Shown here piece after piece: positions 26,347 through 32,573 of a DNA stretch of 32,573 nucleotides. This stretch comes from Verrucomicrobiales bacterium (GTDB lineage Bacteria; Verrucomicrobiota; Verrucomicrobiia; Limisphaerales; JAQGOY01), in contig JAQGOY010000210.1 in the NCBI GenBank assembly GCA_028293375.1, forward strand, positions 1 to 32,573, given 5' to 3'. How positions within the stretch are numbered: the first letter of the stretch is position 1; each line of letters begins with the position of its first letter. A model generated the notes under the pieces. That model was not told where the DNA came from. It ran no database searches and saw nothing but the letters and a program-made list of their open reading frames with translations. A program made the translations under genes and the position numbers.

Positions 26347-26368
26347 CTGGGTATTCGATCCAGCGCAC

Positions 26369-26406
26369 CGCGCTCTCGACGCCAATTTTGCAAAATTGGC
26401 GCAATC
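26369..26406 (+). repeat. 38-bp direct repeat, copy 2, with internal palindrome
   Basis: Identical to 24273-24310, with the 22-bp palindrome at 26380-26401. Before the IS insertion this copy would have lain about 20 bp from the CCCAGCCC palindrome, so several palindromic modules were clustered here. Confidence 0.85.
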
Positions 26407-26756
26407 TGCCTGCACCGGTCTCCTCTACGAAGAAGGCTACTGGCACTGGCCCAAGGCAACAGGGTCGGAAACAGCATCGACTGCTTCGTCCATGTGTGTC
26501 CGTGACACAGTCATTAGAAAAAAATAGGAAAACACATCGCAATGTATATCACGAGAAAGACTGAGGCGAGTAGCATGCGTTTGGAGTTAATCCAGATGGA
26601 AAATTCCCCTTTTCGTCTTTTCACTCATCGTTTTGTCCATTCCTTCCAGGGTAACATCCCTTTTGGCGCAACGACCTCCTTACCTCCTCCTTTTCCTGCC
26701 CCTCGGGTAACAAACTTTTGACGCAATTCGTAATGATATTAACGGAACGCGATGAA
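26407..26756. other. Intergenic stretch without recognised genes
   Basis: About 350 bp between the repeat and the promoter of the SRPBCC gene. The ORF 26166-26564 is only a shadow of the transposase running through the IS end and the repeat. I see no RNA gene or strong hairpin. Confidence 0.4.
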
Positions 26757-26785
26757 TTGACAGCCGCTTATTCGTGGCCTAGTTT
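26757..26785 (+). promoter_or_regulatory. Sigma-70-type promoter for the SRPBCC gene
   Basis: A consensus TTGACA, a 17-bp spacer and TAGTTT. The predicted start would be near 26792, leaving a leader of about 34 nt before the ATG at 26826. This supports the 26826 start over the 26718 start of the ORF track, which would lie upstream of the promoter. Confidence 0.6.
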
Positions 26786-26825
26786 TTTTAAATCAATTAA
26801 TTCGCGTGAAGATACGGAGAATCCT

Positions 26826-27272
26826 ATGCCCAACACTATAAAACTGCACTGCGTAATGGCAACGAAACCGGAGAAAATTTACCGCGCTTTTCTTGAGCCG
26901 GACGCCATGGCGAAATGGCTTCCGCCGGATGGCTTTGCTTGCACCGTGCATCAAATGGACCCGAAAGTGGGAGGAACGTATCGCATGTCCTTCCGCAATT
27001 TTACGACCGGCCAAAGCCACGCTTTCGGAGGGAAATATCTGGAGCTGGTGCCACATGAGCGTCTCCGGTACGTGGATAAGTTTGAAGATCCGAATATGCC
27101 GGGTGAAATGACCGTCACCGTCGTTCTTAAAGCAGTTTCCGTCGGCACGGAATTGCACATCACCCAGGAAGGCATACCGGACATGATTCCAGCTGAAAAT
27201 TGCTATCTGGGCTGGCAACAATCGCTGAAAAATCTCGAAAAGTTGGTCCTGCCGGAAATTCCTAACGAGTAG
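26826..27272 (+). CDS. SRPBCC/AHSA1-domain protein
   Basis: A 148-aa cytosolic protein of the START-like SRPBCC superfamily, AHSA1 branch. The start at 26826 has a GGAGA ribosome site 6 bp upstream and gives the normal family N-terminus. Diagnostic stretches are ATKPEKIYRAFLEPDAMAKWLPPDGF, PKVGGTYRMSF, GGKYLELVPHERLRYVDKF and the C-terminal helix GWQQSLKNLEKLV. The fold binds hydrophobic ligands in a helix-grip pocket; the specific ligand is not evident. It appears monocistronic, with its own promoter. Confidence 0.9.
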   Translation: MPNTIKLHCVMATKPEKIYRAFLEPDAMAKWLPPDGFACTVHQMDPKVGGTYRMSFRNFTTGQSHAFGGKYLELVPHERLRYVDKFEDPNMPGEMTVTVVLKAVSVGTELHITQEGIPDMIPAENCYLGWQQSLKNLEKLVLPEIPNE

Positions 27273-27351
27273 GAAGGGTATTTGTCGCGGATTAGCGCCA
27301 GTCGGAAAGGATGCTTCAAGGCCAAGCGAAACAAGCAGCGTATGGTAAGCG

Positions 27352-27540
27352 TCATCGTTTCCAAGCATTGTAACCGAGGAAACTCTCACAATGTGGACAC
27401 ATCAAAATACTCTTCTGTCCCTGGAAGCCCAACCCCTCCGTTCTCACCCAAATTGTTGTAAGCACCGCTTTGCAGTAAGGACAATGCGGAGCTTTTCCGT
27501 CGGGCGCCTCTTCAAGAGTGATGTTTCCAATGTTGTCCAT
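27352..27540 (-). CDS. Small four-cysteine zinc-ribbon protein
   Basis: A 62-aa protein with two CxxC knuckles, Cys20/Cys23 (HCPYCKAVL) and Cys48/Cys51 (LMCPHCESFLGY), spaced as in a zinc ribbon. The acidic N-terminus (TLEEAPDG) and the strands between the knuckles suit a single folded ribbon. There are no catalytic residues; nucleic-acid or protein binding is the usual role of such small ribbons. It lies alone between the SRPBCC gene and the membrane protein genes. Being short, it is supported mainly by the clean cysteine pattern. Confidence 0.6.
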   Translation of the reverse strand: MDNIGNITLEEAPDGKAPHCPYCKAVLTTIWVRTEGLGFQGQKSILMCPHCESFLGYNAWKR

Positions 27541-27852
27541 GTTCGTAATGTGGGTGCTTAACCGAAAAATGTGGAGCTACGATGCTGGTGACAAACTCGG
27601 GCTCTCAGTCATTCCATTTTTCCAGGATTCTACCAGCCGTCGCTCCCTGGAACTATAAACAATGCTGGATGTGGGACCATGAGTGATCCTTCAATCTTTT
27701 CAGATCATACAGCTTCTAGGTACGGTCTCTATTATAATCAGGAGTCGGTTTCATAATCGCTTGGAAAGCCAACCAGACGCTTCGGGGAACACTCCAGGAG
27801 AGTGAAATGTGAAGTTTGAAGGCTTGTACAGCTCCATGTTCTTTACTTGGTT
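27541..27852. other. Intergenic stretch, nothing recognised
   Basis: 312 bp read on both strands without an ORF of note, a tRNA-like fold or a clear terminator. It may hold the promoter of the zinc-ribbon gene on the minus strand, but no good match was found. Confidence 0.4.
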
Positions 27853-28119
27853 TTAAAGATCATCTTTTTGCCGAGAGCGTCTCCGTGAGTTTGAACGCCA
27901 ATTTAACAAAATATACGTAATAAAGGACCATACGATGACTTGTAATCCATAATATAAAAATTCACCAACCGCTCGATTCTTAGTTAAGAAACTTGAAACA
28001 ATGATGAATGGAATAATTAGCACCTCAGTTACCACAGAGGGTCCACTTCGGCCAGCCAACGCGAACAGAAGGAACGTTATCGTCCCCCCACCCACTAAAC
28101 TGAAAATGAATTGCTTCAT
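27853..28119 (-). CDS. Small membrane protein, possible orphan immunity protein
   Basis: An 88-aa protein with about three hydrophobic segments (FIFSLVGGGTITFLLFALA, VLIIPFIIVSSFL, LQVIVWSFITYILLNW) and a basic tail (RSNSRRRSRQK). GGAG lies 11 bp before the ATG. No family is recognised. It starts about 37 bp downstream of the decayed RHS fragment on the same strand, the position an immunity gene would take, but this is context only. Confidence 0.5.
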   Translation of the reverse strand: MKQFIFSLVGGGTITFLLFALAGRSGPSVVTEVLIIPFIIVSSFLTKNRAVGEFLYYGLQVIVWSFITYILLNWRSNSRRRSRQKDDL

Positions 28120-28155
28120 AATTTGTTCGGCTCCATCAAGCTAAAACACAAATGA

Positions 28156-28380
28156 TTAGGTCACTGCCAGCAACCTTCCCACCTTGTCGTAGCGGAACCC
28201 GGTCACGATTCCTGGTTCATCCTTCTCGGCGATTCTCTGGTCCAGTTCGTCGTAGCTGGTCAGTGTGCCGTTGGTCACCCCATCCACCGCTGGAAACCAG
28301 ACGGTTTTCCTTCAGTCCAGGAGATCTTACCCATACCGCGTCACCCGGCCCATGGCGTTGATCATCACGTCCGTTAGGCG
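28156..28380 (-). pseudogene. Decayed RHS/YD-repeat fragment
   Basis: Minus-strand translation gives LTDVMINAMGRVTRYG, two in-frame stops, then TVWFPAVDGVT and SYDELDQRIAEKDEPG continuing to FRYDKVGRLLAV and a stop. The YD...GR pattern with a period of about 21 residues is the RHS/YD repeat of large secreted or contact-dependent toxin proteins. All pieces remain in one frame, so point mutation and not frameshift broke it. There is no start codon or C-terminal toxin region, so only about 75 codons of a much larger gene survive. The ORF track shows only the plus-strand shadow here. Confidence 0.65.
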
Positions 28381-28480
28381 TTGCTAGACGCACCATTTGC
28401 GATATAAATTGCTGAGGACCAATATTCCCCTCGCGTCCTATCCCTACGCCAATCCAGCCAAACGCAAAAACCTCATCTCC

Positions 28481-28771
28481 TTAATGGGTTGTCCGACCCT
28501 GACTCCTCTCATTTTTTAGATGCTGCCCAGCCATTCGCTTGCCAGCAAATAAGTCCAAAAATGAACCGAAAATAGATATCGTCAACGCGGCCACCCAAAT
28601 ATATCGCCACTTTTTGCTGGGATTCCAAGCGGTCATTAGTCCAATTGCGGCGATTAGTATCAGAAGCCCAAATAAGGGCAGATCATCGGGAGGCACTCCC
28701 AGTGACCCGACCGTAAGCACGAATAGAGCACAGAATACCAAGAGCAAAATACGAGATAAGCTTTGTTTCAT
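28481..28771 (-). CDS. Small membrane protein
   Basis: A 96-aa protein from the ATG at 28771; the ORF track start at 28789 would overlap the upstream ORF by seven bases. Three predicted membrane helices (ILLLVFCALFVLTVGSL, LPLFGLLILIAAIGLMTA, YIWVAALTISIFGSFLDLF) and a short basic tail. There is no enzyme motif and no known family. It is the last of a co-directional row of small genes and precedes the RHS remnant; small multi-helix membrane proteins are common among immunity proteins, but nothing in the sequence proves that. Confidence 0.5.
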   Translation of the reverse strand: MKQSLSRILLLVFCALFVLTVGSLGVPPDDLPLFGLLILIAAIGLMTAWNPSKKWRYIWVAALTISIFGSFLDLFAGKRMAGQHLKNERSQGRTTH

Positions 28772-28782
28772 GCGGTTCAAAT

Positions 28783-29016
28783 TTACCATGTAGAATTGAA
28801 TAAGTCTCCGTTTATGAAATAACCTTTCTTCCCAATAGCGACGCTTGAGCCATATAGGCCACCAAACTGAGCAATCCCGACCCCACCACCGACTGTAACG
28901 TTAGGTGGATGCGTAACTATTTGATTAAATTTTCTCGGCCACGGAGGCATGGCCCAGACGTCTATTACTAAAAGCGATACATTCCCAAGCGGCTCAAACT
29001 TTGCCTGTAATGTCAT
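28783..29016 (-). CDS. Hypothetical small protein, possibly a fragment
   Basis: 77 aa from the ATG at 29016 (the ORF track uses a TTG at 29028). It contains AKFEPLGNVSLLVIDVWAMP and the glycine-rich GGGVGIAQFGGLYGS. The same frame continues upstream through YDGDGIAARDESELRLLKHQ to a single TAA near 29117 and beyond it with protein-like sequence, so this may be the 3' part of a longer gene broken by a nonsense codon. No family is recognised. Confidence 0.35.
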   Translation of the reverse strand: MTLQAKFEPLGNVSLLVIDVWAMPPWPRKFNQIVTHPPNVTVGGGVGIAQFGGLYGSSVAIGKKGYFINGDLFNSTW

Positions 29017-29024
29017 TTGGTGTT

Positions 29025-29285
29025 TCAAGAGTCGTAGCTCCGACTCATCCCTGGCGGCAATCCCGTCGCCGTCGTATGAACATTGGTCAGGGTGGTTACG
29101 AAATATCCCAGATTATTTTCCGGCAATACGGTTAACAGCACATTCGTCGACTGTGTATCTCCCGTTGCCGATTGAGGCAGCTGCCCTGATGCTGTGGTCT
29201 CCCCGCACAATGAGCCAGGTGTTATCGAAGATAGGTTCGCTGCCGTAAAAAACCGGTGTAGTGTGGTTTGCTGGCACGGTTCCAT
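29025..29285 (-). CDS. Hypothetical ORF, possible fragment of a secreted protein
   Basis: An 86-aa ORF starting 5 bp after the stop of the next upstream gene and ending about 9 bp before the ATG of the following one. It is rich in Thr, Ser and Leu with a beta-like pattern (NVLLTVLPENNLGYFVTTLTN) and an HRFF stretch near its start that recalls the ends of PVC extracellular repeats. There is no signal peptide. An overlapping frame looks equally protein-like, so the true coding frame is uncertain. Confidence 0.3.
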   Translation of the reverse strand: MEPCQQTTLHRFFTAANLSSITPGSLCGETTASGQLPQSATGDTQSTNVLLTVLPENNLGYFVTTLTNVHTTATGLPPGMSRSYDS

Positions 29286-29290
29286 TTATT

Positions 29291-29614
29291 TTATGCCAAC
29301 ATTTGAATGAGAATGTCTGATAAGATAAGCATTATCGGAATCGAGTACCACCCACGTTCTCGACGATGTAGTGCCAGGCCGACCAAAAGGATACTCGCAA
29401 ATAAGAAGGCATTTCCCACCCTCCCCACCATAGTAATGGGCCGCAAAGCGCTTTCTGCTTTTCCCCTGGCAGTTTCCCTTTGTGAAGAGTCTAGGCTGGG
29501 AATTTTGGAAACCCACTCCAATCGTTGGAAAACCAAAGTGTATTCAACGGAGTGAAATATAATTGCGACCATGGTCGCTGCAATCGAAAGCAAAAACCAA
29601 TTAGTATTTTTCAT
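29291..29614 (-). CDS. Small membrane protein
   Basis: A 107-aa protein from the ATG at 29614 (the ORF track adds 26 unlikely residues). An N-terminal hydrophobic helix (FLLSIAATMVAIIFHSV) is followed by a polar loop with SSQRETARGKAES, then two more hydrophobic segments (AFLFASILLVGLAL and IPIMLILSDILIQML). The layout suggests three membrane spans with a loop of about 45 residues. No family is recognised. It is first in the tight run of ORFs down to 28481. Confidence 0.5.
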   Translation of the reverse strand: MKNTNWFLLSIAATMVAIIFHSVEYTLVFQRLEWVSKIPSLDSSQRETARGKAESALRPITMVGRVGNAFLFASILLVGLALHRRERGWYSIPIMLILSDILIQMLA

Positions 29615-29952
29615 AGTTATTGCCCATAAGAGGGGTGGGCCCATTAAGTGGCCCAATTTTGAATTTACTGCACAAAATGTGGAGTCCCCCATTCGGTTCC
29701 GGCAAACTAAATCCGGATTTCCTTCATCGGAGTCAACCCCAGGGTGGGCGCTATATCAGCCACCTGCCGGACTTCATGCAATGCATTCTGCACATCCTGA
29801 AAATCCATGTAAATAAACGCTCTCTCCGTCGCCCCTTCTCCCTGTCAGATGGTCAACTCAATCGAGCAGACCTCAGAAACATTTTTTCATTTATTTCCGG
29901 GCCTGTCATAGGAAAAAGTTACCTATCCTTCCACCTTTGAGAATCCGCACCT
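29615..29952. other. Intergenic stretch with a short minus-strand ORF remnant
   Basis: No full gene is seen. On the minus strand, around 29715-29825, a 30-40-codon open stretch reads YMDFQDVQNALHEVRQVAD then LGLTPMKEIRI and a stop, with a TGA shortly before. It looks like a scrap of a former gene. Nothing else is recognised. Confidence 0.35.
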
Positions 29953-30552
29953 TCAACCCCGGGTCGTCCCATCATCAATTACTGTTATTTTGTCAGATGC
30001 TTCCCACTCCTTCTCGAAACCTTCAAGCCACTGCTGAAGAATGGAATAAAACTCTTCGGCGTCCAAAATCAAATCAGAAACTGTTTCAGGATCATGGTGA
30101 TAGCCCTCGGCCAAAGACCTGAAGCCGATCAACCGCACGTTTGAACCTACGTCGAATTGAAGAACATAGCTCCAGTCGTCGAAGGCTTCATCTCCGTCTG
30201 GTGCCCAAACCATACGGCTATTACGAACCAATGTTAAATATTCTGGGTGCGGAATCCCAAAAAATAGACGTTCATCCTGATCGGGTGCATAGACAGCATC
30301 TCTGAATTCATCAACGATTTTGCCCGGATCAAGCTCGGTGGCAAACGGAACCAAATGCCTGCCTCTTCGGCCAAGTCGATCTTTCACCTTTTCGAAAGAG
30401 CAAGTCAGCATGGTCGCATCTACCGACCTCACCCCATAACACTGGCCCTTGATATGGATTACGAAAAAACCCAAAGCTCGAAAGTGAAGGTTCGAATATG
30501 CTTGTGAGATATGTGACTCAATCGCGAATTTATCTCTGTTGCCGACAATCAT
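29953..30552 (-). CDS. Imm42-like immunity protein
   Basis: 199 aa from the ATG at 30552, which has AGGA 8 bp upstream and gives the family-like N-terminus MIVGNRDKFAIE; the ORF track start at 30585 adds 11 residues. I match the opening and the following GFFVIHIKGQCYGV stretch to the Imm42 family of polymorphic-toxin immunity proteins from memory, not from a search. The protein is cytosolic, acidic and without membrane segments. Imm42 proteins are thought to neutralise the C-terminal toxin of a neighbouring RHS or similar gene. No full toxin gene is present here, so it would be an orphan, which fits the nearby RHS fragment. Confidence 0.6.
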   Translation of the reverse strand: MIVGNRDKFAIESHISQAYSNLHFRALGFFVIHIKGQCYGVRSVDATMLTCSFEKVKDRLGRRGRHLVPFATELDPGKIVDEFRDAVYAPDQDERLFFGIPHPEYLTLVRNSRMVWAPDGDEAFDDWSYVLQFDVGSNVRLIGFRSLAEGYHHDPETVSDLILDAEEFYSILQQWLEGFEKEWEASDKITVIDDGTTRG

Positions 30553-30603
30553 TAATGGGGTCCTAAGTTTGCTGATTTCTCTCATTCCAACGCTGCATTC
30601 TCA

Positions 30604-30813
30604 TTACTTTAGCGCGAAATACGAGCCTCTTCCCCTTGGCAATCCGCATTTTGCGCATAATCCCTTGGGTCGCTTTATCTTTCGATTGCAATCCGGGGTT
30701 CCATCCGGAACTGTCGGCAGCTCCATCGGATGCTTAATGGAGTGCCGCACGTTTTCGATAGTTGTCGCTGCTGTTTGGACTGGGTCCGTTTCGCGTTTTT
30801 CAATAAAGACCAC
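30604..30813 (-). CDS. Doubtful small ORF between lipoprotein and Imm42-like genes
   Basis: A 69-aa ORF with a GTG start that overlaps the end of the lipoprotein gene by 14 bases and ends 51 bases before the Imm42-like ATG. It has three cysteines near the C-terminus (DCNRKIKRPKGLCAKCG) and no recognised family. Its place in a packed row is the only support. Confidence 0.22.
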   Translation of the reverse strand: MVFIEKRETDPVQTAATTIENVRHSIKHPMELPTVPDGTPDCNRKIKRPKGLCAKCGLPRGRGSYFALK

Positions 30814-31270
30814 CGTTGGCCCGGTAGTCTTGAAACTTGTGGTTCTCTACGTCATATACCACGCCGAAGAATTCATCCCCTCCATCGCACGCAATTATTG
30901 CGCGAGTTCGAAACAATTCATCATCTTGAGACCCAGTGAAAAAGTTACAATAAATGTACCTTCTGGTCGACTTTGTGAACCCGGCATATTGCCTGTAATA
31001 CTTTTCAAATGGGGCGCGGTGGAAAGAGTGAATACGATTCATTTGATCAGGAAACTCCGTCTCCATGATGCTGATCACTTCCGTAGCGGGAGTCCAAAAG
31101 CCGTCTGGCTTGGGTGCGGATCGAGAACATTGAGAAAATAATTTGAGCGCTGCATTCCCCTCCAGGATTGCACCACGTGAAGGCTGCAATTTCGACGTAT
31201 CAACCAACCTCCCTGTGGAGGAGCAAGCTGCCAAAGTAAAAACAGCCAACAGCAGAATGAGAACCTTCAT
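30800..31270 (-). CDS. Hypothetical lipoprotein
   Basis: 156 aa from the ATG at 31270 (the ORF track uses a TTG two codons earlier). A lipoprotein signal with lipobox LAAC, modified Cys16, is followed by a Ser/Thr linker, predicting attachment to a membrane after export. The mature domain has several aromatics and four cysteines (FSQCSRSAP, YIYCNFFTG, IIACDGGDEFFGVVYDVE). No family is recognised. It opens the co-directional minus-strand row that includes the Imm42-like gene; immunity to a periplasmically acting toxin is possible but unproven. Confidence 0.6.
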   Translation of the reverse strand: MKVLILLLAVFTLAACSSTGRLVDTSKLQPSRGAILEGNAALKLFSQCSRSAPKPDGFWTPATEVISIMETEFPDQMNRIHSFHRAPFEKYYRQYAGFTKSTRRYIYCNFFTGSQDDELFRTRAIIACDGGDEFFGVVYDVENHKFQDYRANGGLY

Positions 31271-31913
31271 GTCCAAACCCTAATGCGGCTACTGCGAGAA
31301 TGCAGCAAGAAACAACGAAACCGAGGCGTTAACCTGGACAGGAGACGAAATTGTAGAACCAGAAATTACGGTTCCCTTTTCCAGTCAAATGGAGTTAAAT
31401 AATGCCATTAATTGTCCGAGGACTCTATCTTCCCTGCGCCGGTGGTTTCAAAGCAAATATTAATAGACCTATTGCCAACCTAACAAGCATGCACCAATTG
31501 CCGCTTAAAACCACTGGTCTAAATGGACGGACTAAGAAAGATACTTGCGATGGACGAAACGGTTGTTTTCGTGGGTTGGCTAAGACTGCGAACGGCATTC
31601 TAAAACAAAATCTGAGGATTATTCTAAGCGAAGCCGGCTCCCGACATGCGAAACGATATATTATGGATATAAGTGAACCAAAATCGCCCTTCGCGAACTT
31701 CGGGATATTGAGGAAAACAAAATCTTCAAAAGGCAGAAAAAGAGAGTCATAACTTTATTCGTTTGGTTTCTGTGTTCTCCAAACGGAAATACTGTTCCCG
31801 GTTTTCGCCCGTGCATCCGCAGCTCGCCGGAATGGAGAAAGCGCTTTCCACCGTATCCGAACGGCCAACCACGCGGCGGTATTCAAAGTGATGAGGGCTG
31901 ATAAAGAGGAGGG
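31271..31913. other. Gap with one weak ORF and a hairpin
   Basis: A 116-aa plus-strand ORF (31402-31752) has TGGAG before its ATG but low-complexity basic sequence and no recognisable fold, so I do not call it a gene. A 7-bp dyad, CGTTTGG/CCAAACG, lies at 31760-31785 with a 12-nt loop and no T-tract. Otherwise nothing is recognised. Confidence 0.35.
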
Positions 31914-32174
31914 ATGTCAAAATCAATTAGAGGTCGTCGTCTCACTTCGGAAGCGCGCCGACGCTGTCTCCATGATTACCGCAAAAGCGGGTTAACCCAG
32001 CGTGAGTTTGCTGCCAGGTCAGGGATTTGTTTTTCAACTCTGGTGCTTTGGATTCGCAAGGCGAAGAAGTCTCACTTACTGCCGGAGTCGTCGTTCCTGG
32101 AACTTCCAACCGTGCAATCTTCATCGCCTACCGTGGTATGTCGCCTGGTTTTGCCCCATGCTGTATCTTTGTAA
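31914..32174 (+). CDS. IS66 TnpA-like HTH protein, probably truncated
   Basis: An 86-aa protein with the N-terminal helix-turn-helix typical of the IS66 accessory protein TnpA: SEARRRCLHDYRKSGLTQRE, then FAARSGICFSTLVLWIRKAK, then SSFLELPTV and RLVLP. Family members continue after RLxLP with a hydrophobic C-terminal part; here the frame stops at HAVSL, so it is probably cut short. No tnpB or tnpC follows in the next 240 bp, which shows only weak dyads. An AGAGGAGGG stretch directly abuts the ATG, too close for normal initiation. I take it as a remnant of an IS66 element. Confidence 0.55.
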   Translation: MSKSIRGRRLTSEARRRCLHDYRKSGLTQREFAARSGICFSTLVLWIRKAKKSHLLPESSFLELPTVQSSSPTVVCRLVLPHAVSL

Positions 32175-32416
32175 ATCCCGCCAGGTTAAAGGTATAAAAC
32201 TCAATTTGTTTTCAGGGAACTACCTTGATTTAACCTCGGTTGGAAGGTTCATTTCTTCATAAGTGTTTGATTATAAACATCTTAAAGCTACAAATCCGAA
32301 TCGCAAAACATCGTTCTTTTATTTTTCGGGTAGCCCCGTAGATGTCCTACCCCCTTTGCTACAATTGTTCCGTAAATGTGAAATCAACAAATCAATAAAC
32401 AAATATAAACAATCGT

Positions 32417-32573
32417 ATGAAAACCGAACTCCTCGAAAAGATCCTCCAGCTCCGCTCTCAAGGGCGCGCCCATCATCAAATCGCTCAGATCACCGGCTTC
32501 TGCACCCGCACCGTCGGTCGGGTCCTCCAAAAATACTCGCACGAATTCGCCCTTCACGAAGCCGATGTCATGC
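32417..32573 (+). CDS. Helix-turn-helix protein, 3' partial
   Basis: The window ends inside this gene, which is absent from the ORF track. The ATG at 32417 opens MKTELLEKILQLRSQGRAHH, and the 52 visible codons include a likely helix-turn-helix, HQIAQITGFCTRTVGRVLQK. The pattern is like the N-terminal DNA-binding part of transposases or resolvases. Without the rest, a transposase and a regulator cannot be told apart. The frame stays open to the last base. Confidence 0.55.
   Translation, partial: MKTELLEKILQLRSQGRAHHQIAQITGFCTRTVGRVLQKYSHEFALHEADVM

Noticed and set aside
28949-29248. 99-aa plus-strand ORF
   Set aside because: Faces the co-directional minus-strand row; no ribosome site and low-quality sequence. 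Treated as a shadow.
30539-31141. 200-aa plus-strand ORF
   Set aside because: Antisense to the lipoprotein and the Imm42-like gene start, both better supported by a lipobox and an N-terminal family match.
1-32573. tRNA or rRNA genes
   Set aside because: Intergenic stretches were read for cloverleaf arms and the GGTTCGA-type T-loop. The CGGTTCG palindromes at 24331 and 24782 resemble a T-arm alone but lack the other arms.

Overview
The window looks like a chromosomal segment of a PVC-group bacterium, most likely a Verrucomicrobium of the Pedosphaera/Limisphaerales kind. The basis is family content: a DUF1592-type cytochrome paired with a DUF1552 Tat protein, a DUF6797-like secreted propeller protein, several large hybrid histidine kinases, RHS remnants and many small orphan genes. 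This is inference from protein families; there is no rRNA or other phylogenetic marker here.

Bases 1-13540 are a signalling block. It holds a multi-PAS hybrid histidine kinase cut by the left edge, a DegP/HtrA periplasmic protease with its own terminator, an OmpR-type regulator overlapping its sensor kinase, a minus-strand pair (a thioredoxin-like CPC protein coupled by ATGA overlap to a membrane hybrid kinase), and a 1092-residue hybrid kinase with an extracytoplasmic region of OB-fold-like repeats. That makes four sensor kinases in 13.5 kb. The protease next to a two-component pair suggests envelope-stress control.

Bases 13764-23154 are an exported-protein and surface block. A large secreted DUF6797/propeller-like protein ends in a strong terminator. 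A GT-B glycosyltransferase follows, then a tight three-gene operon: periplasmic rhodanese, a DUF1587/1592/1588/1585 cytochrome-like protein with two CxxCH sites, and a Tat-exported DUF1552 protein. A convergent FkbM-type methyltransferase closes the block. Bases 23222-23507 carry no protein gene but end in a perfect 11-bp terminator hairpin with eight Ts, so they are a candidate small-RNA locus.

Bases 23526-32573 are an accessory region with many short hypothetical genes and palindromic repeats. An apparently intact IS4-family (Tn5-like) element of 1489 bp has perfect 17-bp inverted repeats and a 10-bp target duplication; removing it restores a 20-bp palindrome. Further right come an AHSA1/SRPBCC gene, a zinc-ribbon protein and a co-oriented minus-strand row of small membrane proteins, orphan ORFs, an Imm42-like immunity protein and a lipoprotein, together with a decayed RHS (YD-repeat) fragment. 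I read this row as a degraded polymorphic-toxin immunity array. The right edge has an IS66 TnpA-like remnant and the first 52 codons of a helix-turn-helix gene.

No tRNA, rRNA or CRISPR array was recognised. Coordinates were worked out by hand from the sequence, and family calls come from motif recognition, not from database searches.
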